64,000 bases of DNA from Chionis minor (Eukaryota > Chordata > Aves > Charadriiformes > Chionididae): positions 227,190-291,189 of the forward strand of contig VZSF01011129.1 of assembly GCA_013398295.1 (NCBI GenBank). Direction: 5' to 3'. The notes beneath the pieces are model-generated. The model was not told where the DNA came from, ran no database searches, and worked only from the letters and a program-made list of their open reading frames with translations. The translations under genes and the position numbers were made by a program. Of the stretch, positions 38,001 to 49,200 are shown in pieces; position 1 is the stretch's first letter; each line of letters opens with the position of its first letter.

Positions 38001-38635
38001 ACTCCTGTCTGTCCTTGACAGAATTATCAGTTTTAAAAGTGAACTTCTTCTGGGTCTTCATATCACTCTTCTCCTTGAAAGACTGGCTACAGAGAGCTGA
38101 TCAAAACAGAGGGCAGGTAGACGACCAGAGCAGGATTTCAAGAAAGGCTTTATCATGCTTTAAAGTGTTTCAGCTAGGGGCTTGCTGAGGTCAGAGACCG
38201 CATTAACTGGAATTTGTCTGCCACTTCTTTGGAGTTTCTGGGTATCCCTAGAGGCTTTCTCATATCCTACCTTTGAACTTCAGACTTTTAGCATGCTGGT
38301 GTATATCTCATTCCACAATTTTGATTGTGAATCTAGCCAAGGAAAGAAGCTCGAGTTTATTTACTACCCATCAATCAGCAAATAAATTATTTACAGATGT
38401 GTTCATTTATTTGACTCTTTCATTTATTTACTTATGACTACAGCAAATACCACCACCAGACTGTCCAGATGGAAAACAATTACCTCACGCTGGAACCGTA
38501 TGCTTCCTAAGAGAACTTGAGAAATTATTTGAATTTCGGACAGTTAGAAACACTTAGAAGTAAGTTCAGGCCTGTTTTTGCAAGAAAATCCCATTTGGAT
38601 ACAGTTGCTACTAAATCTTTCTGACGTATCTGGGC
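35014..38635. other. AT-rich non-coding stretch
   Basis: Only homopolymer-rich patches (for example T-rich 36300-36320) and plain sequence are seen. Around 37490-37580 there are TAATAACGAACTAACTGG and TTTTTAATTGCAAGAG words that could be a weak regulatory element, but nothing decisive. Confidence 0.5.
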
Positions 38636-38647
38636 GGGGGGGGGGGG
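38636..38647 (+). repeat. G12 homopolymer
   Basis: Twelve consecutive G after TGGGC, inside a stretch that is otherwise ordinary. Rare in AT-rich DNA, able to form G-rich secondary structure, and prone to sequencing length error. Confidence 0.95.
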
Positions 38648-39107
38648 AGGATTCGACCTTCCAGGAGAGGCTTAGGATAGTGTGAGTCCAAACTGAACAG
38701 TAATCCTGTGTAAGTGGCAACCCAAGAGTAGACTCTAATCCTCTGAAAAACTGCCCCGTGCTCTGTGTCAAGTGTGAGAGTAACCAACCCATGTTGTTCA
38801 TCCAAACACACGCCACCTAAGGCTTGGGGCATTGCTAGGTGTAGCATGTCAGAATTTACTAGGAGAGGAAGAGGGTTTCGATTACATTGGAAAACAAATA
38901 ATTAGAATTGTACTAGCAGGTCAAATCTGAACATAAAACCTTATGCTACTTGAAGTTGATTGATAAAATTTTTAACTACTTACAACATTATAACCACTGA
39001 GGTAAAATGGGAGCACAATGAGACTGATTTAATATAGATCAGTACAGATGACAAGGAAGAATATCTCTATATTCTTCACTGCCATCTCGCACACTTCACA
39101 AATCCAG

Positions 39108-39258
39108 GAAAGTAACAGTTCTGCGGTAATACCCAACACCGGGAATTTGCAGTCTGAGACCGTCTCTGCATCTCCAGACTGTGTTGAAACAGAATCCAGC
39201 CTATCAGCTGGATCATTAGAGTCCAAAACTCTACAGGCCCCACATCAATGCTCAAACG
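39108..39258 (+). other. exon-like segment, Ser-rich, unidentified
   Basis: An acceptor (CTTCACAAATCCAG) precedes 151 bp open in one frame and a donor (AACG|GTAGAA). Predicted peptide segments include ESNSSAVIPNTGNLQSETVS and SLSAGSLESKTLQAPHQCSN, serine-rich and apparently disordered. Four CpGs (TGCGG, ACCGGG, ACCGTC, AACGG) are above local background. It starts in phase 0 and leaves one trailing base, so it could follow 25102-25197 and be followed by 50097-50223. Weak points: the pyrimidine tract is mediocre, the donor is not ideal, and the opposite strand is also open here. Confidence 0.22.
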
Positions 39259-40010
39259 GTAGAAACAAAAGCTTTCATCTGCACTCCTCCAAATCCAGAT
39301 GCACTGTCATTTGCTCCTGCTGTGGCACTGCATTTTGAACTTCATGTTTCACTGGGTTGTGCCTTACAGGCAAAATGGATCCCTTATAATTCTAGAGAAG
39401 AACAGAACTAATTCAATTTCCAGACATCTTTTAAAGATGTTTGTGTTCCCAGATATGTGGTCATTTGGAGGGATGTTTTTTCAGTCTTGGCTCTTTCTGT
39501 TTTTTCTTTCAGGTGACAGAATGGGATAGAACCCTTGCAAGAATTCTCCCAGCTTAAAACCGATAGCAGTGCTTGGGTATTTAAATAAATAAGAATTCAG
39601 GAAACAGATTCTGAATACTAAAAAGAATACAACCCTGTACTAGAAAGAACCGTATAACCATCTTGTTTAAATAAGAGACAAGAAGATGATCAACATCATG
39701 CCTTATTAATAATAAAACTGGAAGTAATAACTGTGGAACTAATCTATCTTGGAGGGAACAGTATATTCCTGTATTTCCTGTCTTGGAGGGAAGAGCAGAT
39801 TTTTGCCACAGAAACTCCTTTCTACATCCAAAAAGATGGGTTTCATCAGAAAGCTTATTTCTTCTTGTAAAGAAGCTGAAATATTTTGGAGGTTTGCCAG
39901 ACATCATGAAAAGCTAGGTTTCCTAGGGATTTCTTCATATCAAGGAGCACGAGTCCCATTAACAAGAGAGGAAAGAAAGATATTAAAGCCTTGAAAATCC
40001 TTACTCATAT
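39259..40010. other. non-coding stretch with a short duplication
   Basis: CTTGGAGGGAA occurs at about 39749 and 39782. No other structure is recognised. Frames on both strands between 39581 and 39994 lack support. Confidence 0.5.
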
Positions 40011-40033
40011 ACACACACACACACACACACACA
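40011..40033. repeat. (AC)n microsatellite
   Basis: About eleven AC units, uninterrupted, flanked by ATAT. Likely length-polymorphic. Confidence 0.95.
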
Positions 40034-41004
40034 TATCCCTTTACAAATTATACTTCACTTTTTAAGAGATTCTAAGGGACACAGAACACAAAAGAAACAC
40101 TGAAGGCTTAGTTAGAGAGAGGCAAAGAGACCTTCCTTCAGTTTTTCCTGTCCAGGAATCTGGGAACTGGTTTTGCCTTGATTGACCTTCCCTAACAGAA
40201 TACAGACCAGCATGGGATATTTCTGGACCGTGTTACTTCTGGACTGGAACGTGGATTTTCAACCATAGACTGCAGCTGATGCATACGTAATTTAACAGCT
40301 ATGAATTCCTTCACTTGCCAAGCACCTTCAGAAAATTTCCATTAGGCAGACAGAAGGTGATCACCATAAATTTAATATTTTACAGATCCTTTTTCATTGT
40401 TGTGCATGGTTGGCCTTTTACATTTTCAGCTTACGAAGGTACAGATGGGATTCACTAAAAAGTACAGACACTAAATATACTTATGCCCTCCATGATACTA
40501 AAATATTAGTATTTACATATTTACAAACATGAAGTTAAGTCTCTGATCATTAAGTAAACTAAATATACTTATAACATAGTACCTTATCAGTGCTATTCCT
40601 ATTTTCTTTCCTTTTTTTTTTGTTTGTCTGATATAGAATTACTTTTTCCAGATGGGTCAATCTTTAGGTCGCAAGTTGTGTCTTTTCATTGCCAGGTAAT
40701 ATTCATAGCACAGCAGGGCTAAATGATGCTCCACAGTTTGAGGGCATTTGATGGAATCTTTGCAGTGATTACTTTAAGTGATGACATTTAAGTGGTATGA
40801 AGTGGACACCTAAACCTTTGGATTTTGGAAGGAAAACTGTTGTGGGAAGATATTTTTGATGGCATAAATGAGAATCAGTTAGGCACCTTCCTTTTTGACT
40901 AGCCTTATTTGCATTGCCCAAAATGAAACAATTCAAGTCATCTTGACACCCATAACTTAAAGATTAAGTAACTTTTCACTTTATGATACTAGCCTCCAAA
41001 TAGA
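40034..41004. other. AT-rich non-coding stretch
   Basis: CTAAATATACTTAT occurs twice, near 40472 and 40559. No genes or transposons are recognised before the CR1 boundary. Confidence 0.5.
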
Positions 41005-41760
41005 GGAGCCCACACATTGGAGACCGCACTCTGGATGTGGCCTCACCACATACATTTAAGTAGAGAGGAAGAATCACTGTCCTCCATCCCCTGGCAACAC
41101 CCTTCCTAATATATTGCTGGCTGATGTTCAAACTGATGCCCACCAGAATCTCTAGGGCCTTCTCTGCAAAGCTGCTTTCCAGTCGGTTGGATGCCTGTGA
41201 TGGTGCCTGCAGTTATTGCTGCCCAGGAGCAGGACTTCGCATTTCCTTTTGTTGAACTCCATGAGATTCTTGTCAGCCTGTTTTGCCAGTCTGTTGGTGC
41301 CCTTCTGAATAGCAGCACATCCATCTGGTGTATCAACCACTCCAAAAAGTTTTGTGTCATCCACAAACTTGCTGAAGTTGCACTCTGTCTCTTCATCCAG
41401 ATCATTCGTGTTAAACACAATCGGCCTCAGTATTGACCAGGGGGGTACACCACTGGCCTCCAGCTGGGCATCATGCTGCAGCTAAATTAGATTTCAGTCC
41501 AGCTCGCTGTCCACGTACCTAGCCCATACTTCATCAGTTTGTCTATGAGAATGCTGTGGGAGGCAGTGGCAAAAGCCCTGCTAAATTTAAGATAAACAGT
41601 ATCGACTGCTATCCCCTCGTCCACTAATCCAGCCATCTCATTGTAGAAGGCCGTCAAGTTGGTGAAACATGATTTCCCCTTTATAATGCAAGTTACTCCA
41701 AATCACCTTCGTGTCCTTCATATCTTTAGACATAGTTTCCATTCTGAAATGACTTTTTAG
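41005..41760 (-). mobile_element. CR1 LINE fragment with decayed reverse-transcriptase region
   Basis: Read on the minus strand, this encodes the central-to-C-terminal part of the CR1 ORF2 reverse transcriptase. Pieces such as NDLDEETECNFSKFVDDTKL, then VDTPDGCAAIQK and NLMEFNKRKCEVLLLG, lie in the order known for avian CR1. F-V-D-D-T-K-L at about 41346-41370 is the catalytic Y/F-x-D-D motif region. On the plus strand, blocks such as GGATGTGGCCTCACCA, CCTTCTCTGCAAAGCTGC and AACATGATTTCCCCTTTATA are the expected complements. It lacks the 5' end (beyond about 41760) and the 3' UTR with its ATTCTATG octamers (before about 41005), and has frameshifts, so it is dead. Divergence suggests an old copy. 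Confidence 0.92.
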
Positions 41761-42279
41761 TTTCTTGATAATATTGATGAGGCATCTCATATTCACCTCA
41801 ACATTTTTAATGGATTTAAAAAAAAAAAAAAAAGAAAACACTGATGTTAATACTAGTACATCACTGAGAACAAATAGTAAGGACAAGTTGTGAAATGTTC
41901 CTGATGCATGACTCCAAAGGGAGGGCAGAAATCTAGGCTGGGATAAATTATAATTCTCTTAATTAACAGACTTATAATGGAAATGTGAATTCTAAGAGAA
42001 GTGATAAAAGAAAGTGGAGATCCTAATTACAGCTTATCAGAAAAATATTTTTTAAATGTTGAAGTAATATCCATTTTGCAAGATTGAGAATGATCATAGT
42101 CTCTTCATAACAAAACCCTTCCCACAATCTTCCAAAAGTTTTTTTGCGGTAGTTTGGTTTTATGTTTAGCAGAATCTAATTTTGCTGGTAAATTCATTTT
42201 AAAAAATATCAGTTAAATTACAGTTTCTCTAATAATTAATTAAATGGTACAAATCTGAACAATGAACAAGTTTTTTTTA
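41761..42279. other. AT-rich non-coding stretch after the CR1
   Basis: Contains an A-run at 41818-41833. CR1 similarity fades after about 41760. Nothing else recognised. Confidence 0.5.
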
Positions 42280-42545
42280 AAAAAACGAGTTCTGTTATGA
42301 TGAACAATTTTGTGCTGTCCCCATTTACACAGCACTTTGTAACATTAAAGCAGGGTAAGGCCTGGGGTTTCATATTTTGTAAAAAAGCAATGGAAATCAC
42401 ATCCTGGAAGTGCTGGTTCTGCATTAGGAACCCATTGGTCGTGATCAACAGGAGGAGGAGGCTCCAGCGACTCTCTCTCTCCTCCGGTGTTGTTGCTATG
42501 GCAATACCGAGCATCAGATTAGACCAGCTGTAAAGAGAGACATGC
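42280..42545 (+). promoter_or_regulatory. candidate regulatory element with X-box (RFX-type) palindrome
   Basis: GTTGCTATGGCAAT (42492-42505) is close to the RFX consensus GTTGCCATGGCAAC. An ATTGG box (inverted CCAAT) lies about 60 bp to the left at 42434. The stretch is less AT-rich than its surroundings, with CpGs (GGTCGTG, CAGCGAC, CTCCGGTG, ACCGAG) and a purine/pyrimidine switch (AGGAGGAGGAGG then CTCTCTCTC). RFX sites mark enhancers and promoters of ciliary and other genes, but no gene start is visible to the right, so an enhancer is as likely as a promoter. Confidence 0.4.
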
Positions 42546-43185
42546 TGTGTGCTCCCCGAGTCCCTACTTTGCTCTTTCTTTTGTTGTTTTTTTTTTTATT
42601 ATTAAAATAGCAATACAGATTGTTTGCACTGAACATGTATAATAATAATGTGTGAAAGAATAAACTCATTAGACAGCAGAAGCTACTGTCAAGGCAAAAA
42701 ACTAGGCACAATTAAAAAGAAAAAGGCGTTTTGTACATGTGATAAACCCTTGTGTGTGTCAAGACGGAGCCAAAAATGGAATGAAACCTCTCTGTGGTTA
42801 CACTAGGCCATTAATATTCATCACTGGTGTTTAGGGGTTTTTAAACTTTCCTTTGAACCCATTGTCAGAAGCAAGCACAGACTATTTGCAGCACTGACCT
42901 GAAGTTGGGCATAACCTTCAAAAAAACTGTTAACATAAGCCTACAATGGAAACCTCCCAACTAACTTAGAGCATCCTAAAAGAGATAACTGCAGAACAGT
43001 AATTAATAAATGAAACATAGAAACTTCATTTCCCTTGTGTGTTGGATATTTCACCTTAAGAACTCCATTTGGTGTCTCTCACTTACCTACTCCTCTTCCT
43101 TTAAGGCTCCTTATGTTTAGCGTTAATGTATGGTAGGGACACAAAGTAATGATAAAATCCACTGCCTGCATGTATATACATAAAT
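42546..43185. other. non-coding stretch
   Basis: A T run at about 42588-42597 is the only simple tract. GGCCATTAATATTCATCACTG near 42806 looks like constrained homeodomain-type sequence, but this is impression only. Confidence 0.45.
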
Positions 43186-43285
43186 ACACACACACACACA
43201 CACGCACACATAGAAAAATATGTATTGTAAGAATACAAAAAAAAAAAAGAAAAGAAAAATATGTGTATGTAAGAATACGATATTT
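43186..43285. repeat. CA microsatellite plus local A-rich duplication
   Basis: A (CA)n tract with one G interruption (43186-43210) is followed by GAAAAATATGTATTGTAAG and, after an A-rich linker, GAAAAATATGTGTATGTAAG. Both copies continue into AATAC. This is a ~42-bp-period duplication with small changes. Confidence 0.75.
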
Positions 43286-44365
43286 TAAGAGGTTGTACGT
43301 ATCAGAGACACACATAGTGCAGGAATCAGGGAATCCAGGAAAGGTTCGCTGTTGTTTGAGTCCCGTGCAGCCAGTTTCTGTCCTCGTGGTAACTCAGGGT
43401 CTGGCTGGCACACTGGAAGTGTTTTTCAAATTCCATGCACTCTTTTGATACTTAAGCACTGTGACTGAATAGCTTTTACTTAGCAGGTTTCCTCAATAAA
43501 GCACCAATCAAGCTGAAAGAAATTGTTTAATCCATGACTTGGTCTAAGGCCAGGTCAAGTTGGTCTCATTTATCATCTTTTTAAGGTGGAACTTTTAAAT
43601 ATGGACAGACGATACAGCTCTAAGTGTTGGAACGCATATGGAGAAGGTATGGCTCCATTACTATTAACAAGTCATTGTTAATACCTCTTTGCCAAAGTAG
43701 CAGAACACAGCGTCTGGTCAAACATAAAAGCCTTTGAAGATTCTTATGGGAATTCAGTTAGACTTTTGCTGTGTAAATGCACAATTTGTTTCTACTATAT
43801 AGACCTTGAAATGAGGTAGATCCCAAAGGCTACGGCAAAACATCTGCAAGATCCTGTACGGGTCAAATATTCTACTGATGTGATTTTCTCTTTGAAAATT
43901 GGTTTACAGATGGTTAGCAAGGTGTTCACAGTGTTCAGTTTTATTATTTCATTGTTGACATTTGCGTCCAGTGTTCTGAAAATAACTTTGTGAATTCAGT
44001 ACAATAATTACTGCCTAAAGGAAACATTATTCGGTTACGTGAGGAAATTAAAGTGAGTCACTTCATTCCTTTTATTACCATTTATTGACTTTTTTCCATA
44101 TGTAAAGCGTCAGAGAATTTAGAGGAAAGTTTCAGAAGAATTACTCTTTATGAAGCCCAATCATGCTACTCTTACTTTCGGGCTTGGCATCGGCCAGATT
44201 TATCAGCCAGATTCTGCAGAACAATGCTTTGTCCTGGTGTGTATCACCATCAAGTTCTGGCTCTTCATCAATACAGCTAGCCCAGGGAGAGCAGCGCCAC
44301 TTAAACAGTGATCACCAGGGGAAGAACAGCTAATTTAAGAGCGCTTACACGAGAAAACAGGCACG
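43286..44365. other. non-coding stretch, possible leader in the last 200 bp
   Basis: Mostly plain sequence. From about 44170 to 44365 the composition becomes more balanced (CGGGCTTGGCATCGGCCAG, AGCAGCGCCAC, GAGCGCTTACACGAG), which could be a transcribed leader or a conserved element. Confidence 0.4.
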
Positions 44366-44407
44366 ATGGATATGGATATTTTCTACAGACAAGATGATCA
44401 GAAAATG
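44366..44407 (+). other. possible first coding exon, 14 codons
   Basis: ATG in GCACGATGG context (G at -3 is absent but +4 G is present) opens MDMDIFYRQDDQKM and ends exactly at a donor-like ATG|GTAGGT. The preceding ~190 bp is less AT-rich and contains several CpGs, as a leader might. No downstream exon in matching phase 0 was found to the right. Short and unrecognised; may be chance. Confidence 0.15.
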
Positions 44408-44986
44408 GTAGGTTCAAAAGAAATATTATTTTTCTCCATGACAAGAAGGGAAATAGTTTCTTAAATTGTTGGGGGTTTAGTGTTGAGCAAACTTTGAAAG
44501 AGTGAAGGTGTACATCTCGGGAACTGCCTTATTTCATTTTAAAAAAAAAAATCAGGTCCAGTTGGGCTACATTTCTAATCTCTGCTTAATACTAGTAGTC
44601 AATTTAAGTTTGAGCATCCTTAAAAGGTCTCAGTTTGCCTTGTAACAGCAACATTGGGATCTCAAAAGTGCAAATGTAGACATTAAGTGAGATGTGTTCT
44701 GTGGCAAATGGCCAAGAAAATCTAGTGCTGAATCTCAGTAAAACTAGTAAATCTGAATAATTGATGTACCGATCACAATCAATCGGCTGTCTGGTAAAAA
44801 AAAAAATCTAATTTGTTAAATAAAAATTAGGTATTTATTTGTGGTTGTTTTAGCTGCATGTATCTGTTTCAGATAGATGCACGGAAAACTGGACAATGAG
44901 AAAGACTGGCATTTCCCCCTGTTTATTAAAAATATGCTCAAGAATTAAAACCTGAGCGGGGAGAGGAGGGGAGAAGAAAATATATT
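44408..44986. other. AT-rich non-coding stretch
   Basis: A runs at about 44539-44550 and 44796-44806. Nothing recognised. Confidence 0.55.
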
Positions 44987-45204
44987 ATGCCTCAAAGGAA
45001 AGAGAAATTTGCTGGATACAACAGAAAAAAAAATTATTATCGCTTTCCATATGGAAATAATACAGCTACAGCCAGCATGCCAAGCCTGATTTCAGATCAG
45101 CATCATCTGTTGTGTATGAACGACTCCTGCAGCAGAGGGGACTGCGAGGCAAACCGCGGCGTCAGCCCGGAGGGTTGGCTTCACCACGCCTTTGTCTGGC
45201 AAAG
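44987..45204 (+). other. exon-like ORF with CpG-rich 3' end, unidentified
   Basis: An ATG at 44987 opens about 73 codons to a donor-like CAAAG|GTAACA. The N-terminal part is basic and aromatic (MPQRKEKFAGYNRKKNYYR) and the end is CpG-rich (GACTGCGAGGCAAACCGCGG, GTCAGCCCGG). The ATG context (ATATTATGC) is poor. No family recognised. The CpG patch and the neighbouring candidate enhancer suggest the DNA may be constrained for regulatory rather than coding reasons. Confidence 0.18.
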
Positions 45205-45539
45205 GTAACACTAAAGGTTTTGGAGGGTTTTTTTGGAAAGATTAGTTAAATTCTCACATGAAAAATATAAACAAACAGAAATGTGCCTTCATATCAGAAA
45301 AAGGTAATTTGGGCCTAATCTGCCCTTTTCTAGGCAACGCAGGAGCACTGCATAGCAAATGTGATTTGGGGGTAGGAGAAAGAGGACCAGGATTTCTGTG
45401 TGTGTTTGCAACGCTCCGGTTGGTGTTAGCTGTAAATCAGTCCACTCCATACATTTCCCTGGCCTCGGCTCAGGCTCATCCCGTCTCCGTTAGGAGCACA
45501 CCTGCAGTTACTCACTTCTGAGCTGGCATAAAGAGATAA
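45205..45539. other. non-coding stretch with moderate GC
   Basis: Contains CpGs near 45410-45420 and 45460-45492. No repeat or gene recognised. It may be the left shoulder of the following candidate enhancer. Confidence 0.4.
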
Positions 45540-46262
45540 ACAGCTCCAAAGGGCAGGCCTAACTGCAGAGGAAAGGAGCCCAATTTAATCACCTAGCTGA
45601 GATGTCTGAGCTTAATCAGGATAAATTAAGGGGGTCTGATTAATTCTGTTGCATTTCTGGGGGAAGAAGAGTTCTGTGCTGTTTCCAACACGGTGAAATT
45701 GTTTTACAGTACCTATGGGTCCCTCAAACTGTGCCAGAAATGGTGTCATCTTTTGGGGAGGAAAATGAGGGTTTCACACGATACCGCACCACTTTTACCT
45801 GAAATTGGCAGGGCTACGCTTTGACTTGGAGCAAACATAAGAAATACGTATTGCAGAAGTGCATGCATGGCAGCACACTTAGCATTTTAATAATAATGGC
45901 TCACTGCAGTACTATTTCTAATTATTTTTTACAATTTCTTTTTCTTGCAAATGGATTAATGGTCCATTTTATGATTTTTGCAACACTATCTGTTGTATGG
46001 CTTGGGTATTCTGTTCAGATCTTGAACTTCTCTTCTGTGAGCTTTACGAATGTGCTCCAGTTTGCTCTTTTCAGTCCGCTGCATGCTGAATATTTTTGTG
46101 CCTTTCTGCAGTCCACCTCCAGATTTCTGATTCTTGTGATTCTTGACAAAGATTTTAATGGCACTGGAAAGGCCAGTCACCTCAGCCGCATTGTTTGCAC
46201 AATCAAAAGACTGTAATCCAGCTGCAATAAATCTCAGCCCCAATGAGAAATAATTTGGCATT
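45540..46262. promoter_or_regulatory. large candidate conserved non-coding element (enhancer-like)
   Basis: About 700 bp of complex sequence with many developmental-factor words: GAGCTTAATCAGGATAAATT, GGTCTGATTAATTCTGTTGC, AGCCCAATTTAATCACCTAG and CTCAGCCGCATTGTTTGC, with CAGCTGCAATAAATCTCAGC near the right edge. Both strands stay open for long frames at 45821-46216 and 45986-46261, a pattern often seen when the DNA is constrained at nucleotide level and low in stop-rich AT words. Neither peptide resembles a known domain. Conservation was not tested. Confidence 0.4.
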
Positions 46263-49200
46263 GCCTAAACATGACATGAATATGTTACGAAAAGTCTGCC
46301 GGAGTTTCTAACTTACGGCTTGAAGCTAAGAGCAGTGGACGAGATCCAAAGTCTACAGAGCACTTTTTGGTCTTGGTCTTTGAAGCTTACTAAGACTTTC
46401 TCAAACTGCATTTTATAAGCCCGCTATATATTTTTCCTTGTAAAGCCCATGTATTTCCTTGTAATTTTTTTCCGTCCCTATCCAGTTGAAACCAGCGTAT
46501 TCATAGTACGATCAAAGTGCAAATGTTGACATTTACACTGCTGGACATTTAAATAAAATTCTTATATAAGTATCTATTAGGCAAGATTTACTTCATGCCA
46601 TTTTCAATCAACTACATAGGCAAGCAGTATATATAGAAAAATAAATCCCCTATTCATACTTATACAAATATTTCATGTACACTTTGTTTATTCATTGGAA
46701 GAAACTGAGCATATCTTCCGCAGTTTTACTACAGGTCATCTGAAGGGCAGTATCAGGATTCCTGTGATCCATGTAGGCCTCCCAAGGGGGCAAAGAACAA
46801 GACCTGTTTGATCCAGCACCTGCTGTGAAACCATCACTTGGATACTTTTTTGTAAATTTTTGCCAGACTGTGAATAGTATAAATATGTAAGAAAGAGCAA
46901 CAGGAAAATCAGCTGGATATTGACAAAAATGCCATTAGGAGCTACTGATCAATCATTTCGGGCTACCGTTTTTTTTTTTTTTTTTTTTCCCTGCTAGGTT
47001 TGCAGCTTCAGCAAGGTCAGCAATTGGCATTGGTGTTAGCAGACAGAGGCCACCACATAGTTTTTAGCTACGCACATTACCGCATTGTGTTTTTGCTATA
47101 GCCTAGAGGGAACGCACACAAAATGCAAAATATGTCAGTTGGCATTTTTATGCAGTATTTCTAACTAGCAGGCAGTTCGGAGACTATTTGATGAGCTTTC
47201 AGAATACCCTGATAGCGCTTCGCTATACAGCTTCTAGGAATCATCGGATTCTAACTCCGCAGAAAAACTTTAACAAAAATCCTCTTAATTGCCAGATAAA
47301 TTCTTGGAGGCTTGCTTTGTTTTGTTTTAAGTTTAGGTCCTCTAGAACTTGACAAAAAGACCTTAGGGAATGGATTTGAGTAATGATTTTCTGAAGCTAT
47401 TAAACTTAACAATGACTTCAAAGATTTAGCATCTGTTTTTTAAACGTTTGCATGAGGCTGACAGTTGGTATACAATGTTTCACCCCGTTGCAGTTGGCAA
47501 CTACCAAGATATTAAATGTTACATAAAATACAAACTTCGCCTGAAACCACGGTTCTGATCAGGAAGAAGGCTATGAAATACGGCATCTTCGTGTTCGATA
47601 CATCAGCCCCAGGTGAGGGTTTGAAGGCTGCTTGACTTACTGACACACGTAACTTTATGTCCTTAATCATCTGTTCGCACCAGGAAAAGGCAATGCAGCG
47701 AGTGCAGGGGGAGTTTCACTCCCTTCTGGCTCACGTATCAGGAGCTGTTAGCAAAATTCCAGCTCCATGGTGGGGATGTGCAAGTCCAAAACAAACAAGA
47801 TGTTTTTCAGATGCTAGACTGCGTTTAAAACTCTGACACTTGGAAAAATTTATTTTATTTTATTACTGTAAATTGAGCAAGTTTAATTAATATCAGCTCA
47901 CTGACAAACAAGTATGCTGGTTTAATGGTTGGTTTTCACACTGTGCAACAAATCCTGACACACAAGCCTTTATAGGAGTCGAAGGCCCAGACAGCAGAGC
48001 TAAAGTGCTTCCACTTTGCAGCCGGGTGAAGGGTGGGAGAAACAAATCTGTGCAGCCCCCTCCCCTCTATGGACGAGCTCCCCCATTTCATTTCACAGGC
48101 CTAAAGCGTGGCCAAGGGCTCTCAACTTCACCAGCCACACAGAAAAATTTCCTTTTGGAAGAAACCTACATCATCTGCTGCTAGACCTGTCCTGGAGCTC
48201 CACAGACAGTGTGAAAAGTGAATAATTTACCATTCCTAAAGCTCAGATTAGACCCTATTTGTGCATTCACCCTTAGAACCACCTCCACCACCTATGCATT
48301 AACTCCGCTATTTGGCTCTTAACTGTATGGGTTCTAGTTGAATCAGTAATTTTATCTCACAAAAGCCACATAAGAAGAAACTAAATGAAATGCTGACTTT
48401 TTAATGCCAGTGACCACAAAATGCAATGTCATTGTTTTGTCACTGGATTGCTAACTGATTGCTGCCTTCTGCATTGGTAGCCCATGTTTGTGATCAAGAT
48501 GTCAGAGTTTCATGCGTTGTTATAAAGCATAAAGCAAGGCACAGTCTGGGCAAAGTACTGGAGTGTAAGTCTGTAACTTCTTGGGAAAGGAAACAGGGGA
48601 AATTTCAAAGCTTTAAGACAATTGTTCCAACTTCTTACTGTTTCTCTCCCAAGTAGCTTAGTTCAGAGGAAAACAAGGGAAAGCTTTTAACGACTTGCCT
48701 TTCATATCTCTTCACTTGAAAGAAAGGCAGTAAAGCAGGGGCTGTTTCTTAACTTTGAGAAGCCATGGCACAATGAAGGTTGGGCTACTCCCCTTCTCCC
48801 TTCTTTAAAATAGTTTATTGAAACTAGAGAGTGGAAGGAGGAATCCTACTGAAAGAAAGTCTGTTTATGCAGAGCTTATGGAAGAAAGTGTTCCAGAACA
48901 TTAATTTAATTTAAAATATTGCCCTTTAATACTGCCAAGATTAATGAAATCTACTGTCATCTGCAGAGGAAGTGCCGGTTTACAAGCCAAAGCTGTTACG
49001 AATTATGTGCAGGATTTTTTCAAGATTTGAGAAAATTTTGGTAGAAACCATGTAATATGCTTATTTGATACAATTTGCCATTATTTAGTTCCTATTTTTT
49101 CCAGCACTCTGTTTGGCTATGGATAAACTACTATCTTCACAGATTGGAAGGTGTCCAAGAAATATGGAAAATAAGATATGTTTTCCCTAGGGGTTTAGGG

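Noticed and set aside
41106..41420. 104-codon minus-strand ORF as an independent gene
   Set aside because: It is an out-of-frame reading of the CR1 fragment; the meaningful frame is the neighbouring one carrying F-V-D-D-T-K-L.
45821..46261. Opposed 131- and 91-codon frames as genes
   Set aside because: Neither peptide is domain-like; both strands being open suggests nucleotide-level constraint, so it was listed as a regulatory candidate.
47212..47226. Palindromic stem ATAGCG-CTT-CGCTAT
   Set aside because: A 6-bp stem is common by chance and has no flanking structure.
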